Positions 58,671-64,000 of a stretch of DNA of 64,000 nt are shown in pieces. The stretch lies in assembly GCA_002812745.2 (NCBI GenBank), contig NCSJ02000188.1:1-64000 (forward strand). The letters are read 5' to 3'. Each line of letters opens with the position of its first letter. The first letter of the stretch is position 1. Under the pieces are notes generated by a model, which saw only the letters and a program-made list of their open reading frames with translations, was not told the DNA's origin and made no database searches. The stretch is from Scytalidium lignicola. Taxonomy: Eukaryota > Ascomycota > Leotiomycetes. A program made the translations under genes and the position numbers.

Positions 58671-60163
58671 TACTGTTTTAAAGTGTATATATAATTTTAT
58701 AATTAAAGTAAAAGTATAAGTTAATATATATTATATTAACAAGTTTGATTTTCTTAATATTTACTTAACTATATATTAAAAAAATCTTTAAATTAAACAA
58801 TATTTGTTAAGGATTTTTAATAATAGAATTAGTTTTATATAACCTTTAACATGTTATATTTAAATTAAAAGTTAAAATGGTAAAGATTTTTACTTCTCTT
58901 AAAAGCTTTTATAATTCTAAAGTTCTTTAAGTTTTTAAAACATTTTATAATATAATTTAATTGTAAAAATAATATAAGACTATTAAATTAAAACTTTAAT
59001 AATATTAAAGTCCTTTTATACTTATTAGAATTATATTTGCTTAACTTTTNAAAAAAATGTTAGATAATTATATATAATATTATATTTTTAATAAAAGAAA
59101 AAGATAATTTAAAAGTTATTAACTAATCAATTTAGCAAAAACTTAAAAAATTTAAAAAGTAATTAACTTATAAAAGTTCTTTAATAGTATAAAAAGCTTA
59201 AAAGCTTGTTTAATCAAGTATAATTGCTTAAGAAATGATAAAGATAGTAAATCTAGAAAGTATAACACAAACCTTGCTAATATTATAACAACAGCTATCT
59301 AAGTGCTCAAAGTGTAAAAGTACAAAGCATAAAATAAACAAATACTTTAATTTAGCTAACAATTAAATATATTACAATATATTTGTTTTATGGTTGAATA
59401 TTTGGTGTTGAATGCTCAGGTAGTGAGGAGGTGATCCGACTGATAGAGTGATCCGACCAATAGGGAATTACGTTAATTAGTTCATGTATTTACGTAACTT
59501 ATTAGCTTGATTAGATAAACTAGTATGTAGTTGTTGTGGATCAAGACTGGACGTTAGTTATCCCTCTTTCATGCCAAGGCGATATGATATGGTAAGTAGT
59601 ATTAATATAGAAGGTGAATTTGATTTAGCAACCACCCCAATACTCTCCTCATCACTCGAATGTTAATTATATCTCCGTAATACAGTAATACGCTCTCTTA
59701 TTTCGCTCTAGCCCCAGCCATATGAGACCTTACTCGTGGATACGTCATGGGCAACATCGATGTACGTTGTTTGTTTCGGCTTGATTTAAGATTCGTACGC
59801 AATTTTTCATCCCAATCATTGACTGATCTCTGTGTTTGCAGGAGCAGTCTAAGCTAGATTTCTTATCCTTTATTCAAAAAATTAAGTAGATGTATGTGTA
59901 TGACTTCTTAACTTACATCTGCCCTTGCCTAGTTATCACTGTGTAGAATTCTATATAATTTCCTCTGCTGCATCTGGCTTAAATTCATGTACTTATCTTT
60001 TTTCCTCGACATATCATACTTCCGTGTACTTTTCTCATCTAGCCAAAATCCTCTAAAAAAATCCGAAGTACATACATCTCAAATTAAGTGAAAATACATA
60101 TGATGTGTATCAACAAAGACTTCTCCAAAGCCTTCTTTCCCCTTCCATCTTGAATTGAGATGG
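58671..60163. other. AT-rich end of island, then normal spacer
   Basis: To about 59.4 kb the sequence is nearly all A/T with no readable frames, probably converted repeats. From 59.4 kb the composition returns to that of the genic part. No gene recognised before the synthetase. Confidence 0.4.
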
Positions 60164-62290
60164 TTATAATTTTGCCCCCTGTTCTATCCTTAGCTTCCGT
60201 CCATTCTCCTTCGCATCAACAATGCTCTCCCCCAACGCCCGTAATTCAAACTTTTTCACCTTTCCACTCCCTGTCTGGGGAATCTCGTTTGGAGCACCCT
60301 CGTGTCCAAGCCAGAATACATGGACGGGAGCCTTGTGTCGACCCAGAGTCTGTCGGGTCCAAGCACGAATTTCCTCATCGGTGGGTTTCGTAGGGTGGGA
60401 AGCAGGCGAATGGTGAAGAAATGCGCCAACTACTTCACCATAGCGCGCATTGCGGATGCCTACTACTGCTGCGCGTGAGATGGCCGGATGTGCACAGAGA
60501 CGTTCTTCGATTTCGATGGGATAGATGTTCTCGCCTCCTAAGATTGTATTGTCAGCAATTCCTTGTCCAAGCATAAATTTTTTCCCCTCCCACCATGGTG
60601 GGAAACGGAATCAAGAGATCTTAAAGACAGATAAGAATTCACCTCGAATGATAATATCTTTGAATCTCCCTGTGATGCTGCAGTATCCATTCTCATCGAA
60701 TACAGCTTCGTCACCTGTATGTAGCCACAGAGTCCCCTCCTCGTCTCTCCGCATTGCTTCGTTGGTCTTTTCCAGGTTGTTAAAGTATCCCTTCTGGAGA
60801 GAGTAACCAGCAATGCAGAGTTCACCTCGTACACCTTGAGGTACAATGGCACCGGTTCGGTCTACGATCTTGGCTCGGAGATGGGGGAGGAGTTTGCCAA
60901 CTGTGGTGAGACGAGTATGTATGCTATCGTAAGTGAAGGCATTGAAGCAAGTTGGAGATGCTTCAGTTAGACCTTCAGAGAGAATATTAGTATGGAAATT
61001 CTACTTCAGAAGGTAGCTTGGTTTCAAACTCTCTGATCATACGTAGTTAAAGGGTGCCGCCTACCGTAGCTACTCGTATATTCTCTCATCCCCAACTCTG
61101 CCACCAACCTCTTCATAAGAGGCCTCGGAACTGGTGCACCTGCGATAATACCAGTCCTCAACCTATCGCATCTCCAATCCTTGGGTCTCTCTAGACTTAA
61201 AAGCTCTTCAAACATGGTAGGAACTCCATGAAGTGCAGTGCAGCGTTCCGTAGACAGAGATTGAAGGACAGCTGAAGCCGAAAAAGTGGGTGAAGGAAGG
61301 ACGATTTTGGCACCGTGGGAAAGGACAGTTAAAACGCCTAGGACAAGACCGAAGCAGTGAAATAGAGGAGGTGGGCAGCAGAGGATATCGGCAGGCGTAA
61401 AACAGAGGCGGTCCCCAATGGCTTGTGCGTTATTCACTAGGTTGCTACCAGTTGATCTTGGTTAGCAGCGCAAACTTCTTTTTGCAAGGTGGATTCTGAA
61501 ATATATCATGGAAAATAATAATTAAATTACGAACTCACAAGTGTGTAAGCATGGCTGCTTTAGGATTCCCGGTTGATCCGCTTGTATACTGAAAGTTGCA
61601 GACATCGTCTAGATCAACCTTCACGTGCATACTCTCCAAAACCTCCAGCGGGATGCTTCGACCTTCATCTTTCAGATCACTATAAGTTGGAAATCCGGTT
61701 AAAGAATCCCTTAGCATGATAATTCGCTCCAACATCTCCGACCTCTCATTCTCCTTCGGGTGGGGACCTAGGTGATCCAAAAGCTTACTCATGCTCACTC
61801 GTCCTATATTTGGCTGCGAGAAGAGTATTCTACATCCTATCCACGGTGAAATTAGCCCTCCATATTCAATTGCTCCAAAATAATATGAATAGGTGATCAT
61901 CTCACCAGAATGCGCCAGGGCACGCAACGCCTCGTCAGTAGTGTATGTATTATTCAAAACAACCAAGATCGCCCCGATATACGCCACGCCAAAGAAAACA
62001 GCAACATATTCAGCATAATTACCAGCCAAGATTCCAATCCTATCACCCGGTTTGATTCCCATTGAAAGTAGACCTTGGGCGACCTGGAGACTTTCGCTCC
62101 GCAGAGTATCGTAGGTCCATCTGGTGTTGAGGGATGGGCAAACTATACACTCGTTGGAGCCTCGGGCAAGGGCTTGTTGGTCAAGCAGCTGACCAAGAGT
62201 TACATGCTTGAGGGGAGGGTAAGAGGGACCCTCAATTAAGGAGGGCCCACGATATATTGGAGCTGTGGAGGCATGAAGTGTATCGTTCAT
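60164..62290 (-). CDS. Acyl-CoA synthetase (ANL superfamily), peroxisomal signal
   Basis: Five exons on the minus strand: 62290-61906, 61836-61539, 61444-61065, 60972-60643 and 60537-60164; four introns of 69-105 bp; 588 residues. It activates a carboxylate to an acyl-CoA via an acyl-adenylate. Seen: FQYTSGSTGNPKAAMLTH phosphate loop, PPPLFHCFGL, YTSSYGLTEASP across an exon join, and HTGDEAVFDENGYCSITGR with the ribose-binding Asp. Then KDIIIRGGENIYPIEIEE, a hinge-like region, and TGSGKVKKFELR with the catalytic Lys. The extreme C-terminus AKL is a PTS1 peroxisomal signal, suggesting medium/long-chain fatty-acid or side-chain activation there. The ATG at 62290 is preferred over 62377, which would add a hydrophobic tail not typical of the family. 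Intact. Confidence 0.9.
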
Positions 62291-64000
62291 GTTGAGCTCC
62301 CAGACACCTTTGAAATAGAGGTGTGATGATCTGATGATTACTATGGTAATGATCTTCTTCTGGATCTGCAAGCCCAAGGGGAGAGCAAGTATAAATCGAT
62401 GTTGTTGGCCGATGCAGGCGCAAACCTTTCGACTGTGGAGATATATATTTAAAAGGAATTATAGGGCAATTACCAGCACTCAGTGAAGATCATTCAATCC
62501 CTGCCAGCCTATGAAAACAAAGAGGCATGTTATAAAATAAAAAGCAGAGAATCTTCTATGACATCTACTATCTACTAATTACAATTATTTACATGTCAGC
62601 CGCATAAAACATTTTGAGACGGATCGGNAAAAAAACTTGTGCTATGAGCGTATTTCAGATAGCACACCATATTGCCGTAATTGCCGTAATCCTAGATTTC
62701 GAAGAAGCTTCGAGTCAATCTGGGAGACAAAGGCCCTGACGAGCGACTCGATATTACCAAGGTACTACAGTTGGTGCAATGCGCGGGACATCTGGGCTTG
62801 GCTTACGCCGCATCTCCGTCCGTTTCGCAACTAAGGGCGACTTAACTGTTGAGCAGTGCTCAAAATTTCCACTAGATGATTAAGGACGAAGATCACTAGT
62901 GTAGCAGACACTCTATTATCATGGTTGGCCTCGGCTTCGTGTGGCATTGCATCACCTACGCGATATTGCGGGTGGGAACACGTACGAGCAGCGTGGAAGT
63001 AGAATGAAGCATCATTGATGCGTTAAAGTTATCAGATGGCGCTATTTCGGCCAAGTTCCCCAATCCGTCATAGGCTTTCTGCATCTGAGCCACTTCCTTG
63101 CTCAGGTTTTACTTTAGCATTCGGATCCGAATACGGGTGCCCAGGGAAACCTTCATGTGCCCCGCAGGTGGGAATTCCCGGAGTTCATACTGTATGCTGC
63201 AGAGGAGTGTACTTACGTAGGAGTGGTAATGGGGGAGGGACGCAAGAAACCAAGAGGGGTTTGTGAATTGACGAAATGGAGCGCATGAGGTGGATGTTGG
63301 AAGTCATCATGAAGCAGCCACCAACACACGTGTCGAGTGGCTGAGAGTTAGCTGTTAGCTAGTGCAGGAGTAGACATATCAGGGGTCTAATGCTACTGTA
63401 TTCCGATGTCGGGACCAGGTTGATATACTCGTAGAGAGGGTTCAGCTCTTCTTGACTTGCGTGTTTACCTTGTTTGTTTTTTTTTTGTTCCAGGATAACC
63501 TCTCTGAAATAATGCCGTGCTGACTGTTTCGGCAGTGATTTTCTTGGACCCACACATACCTAGTTCCATCTGATAAGTCAAATTGAACACCGAAGCTCCA
63601 ACCCCCCCCTACTCGAGCTTTCTTGGTTACCATCGGATAAAAGTTTAGTACGACTGTAATTTACCGTTAATCATTAAATCACCTTATCAGATGGGATACG
63701 AGACCTTACACTGTGAGCTTTGATGGCGCTGACGAGCATGTAGCAGTAAGGCCAATCACATCACGATTACGGCACAAGCTCCTCTGAATGCTGTTGTGAT
63801 GAGAATAGATTCTGCAGAAACTTTTTACCTGTGTATATATCTCTCTTTAAAGAAAATTGGCATAATTTTGGTCTGAACTGCACATTTGTGCCTGAAAATA
63901 TAATTTCTCCCCAACATGCTCATGCCAAGACGTTCCTACAGCATTGATCGCATAGGTCGTTGAACCCCTCGACTCCCAAATATTGAATGGACGATTTCAC
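62291..64000. other. Spacer at right edge
   Basis: Promoter side of the synthetase gene followed by unsupported ORFs (62637, 63036, 63359). An N-bearing A-run near 62630, C/T-runs near 63480 and 63600. Nothing recognised to the window end. Confidence 0.35.

Overview
The window looks like a filamentous ascomycete (Pezizomycotina) nuclear genome. Genes carry short GT-AG introns, mostly 44-105 bp, often with CTAAC-type branch points. The families are typical of such fungi: HET, Zn2Cys6 regulator, CYP58-like P450, DUF3112, Ayg1-like hydrolase and PaxU/DUF829. A Leotiomycetes/Sclerotiniaceae-like host is my guess, at low confidence. Single N's sit almost only inside A/T homopolymers, so some one-base frameshifts may be base-calling errors.

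Left part (0.5-10 kb): four genes in a row are broken. They are a PaxU/DUF829 hydrolase, a HET-domain gene, a Zn2Cys6 regulator and a CYP58-like P450. Most of the breaks are TAA/TAG stops that fit CpA-to-TpA transitions, the signature of repeat-induced point mutation (RIP). Regulator and P450 adjoin each other and may be a relic of a small metabolic cluster.

Middle (10-45 kb): mostly intact genes separated by gene-poor spacers. They are a CCCH-finger protein, a hexose-type MFS transporter, an EamA/DMT transporter, a four-helix membrane protein, a Meu6-like PH protein, a bacterial-type (I.5-like) lipase and a DUF3112 membrane protein. Two damaged genes are also here: a long serine-rich protein of unknown function and an Ayg1-like hydrolase. 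Four DNA transposons with clear ends lie between them: a TA-flanked MITE (19.2 kb), a TTA-flanked MITE (28.8 kb), a hAT-type MITE with a perfect 8-bp target duplication (33.9 kb) and a complete Mutator-like (MULE) element with an 8-bp duplication (38.2-40.7 kb).

Right part (45-59.4 kb): an AT-rich transposon island. It holds a solo LTR with a perfect 5-bp duplication, a mariner transposase tail, and a three-level nest: pogo-like element A inside the terminal repeat of pogo-like element B, inside a Helitron Rep/helicase gene. After these come two chromovirus (Ty3/gypsy) 3' ends, each with chromodomain, polypurine tract and LTR. The second LTR is an AT-converted sibling of the solo LTR. Normal gene sequence returns at about 60 kb with an intact acyl-CoA synthetase ending in a peroxisomal AKL tripeptide.

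No operon-like cooperation is visible. The coherent story is gene decay and transposon nesting with RIP-type mutation, both inside the island and apparently in single-copy genes far from it.
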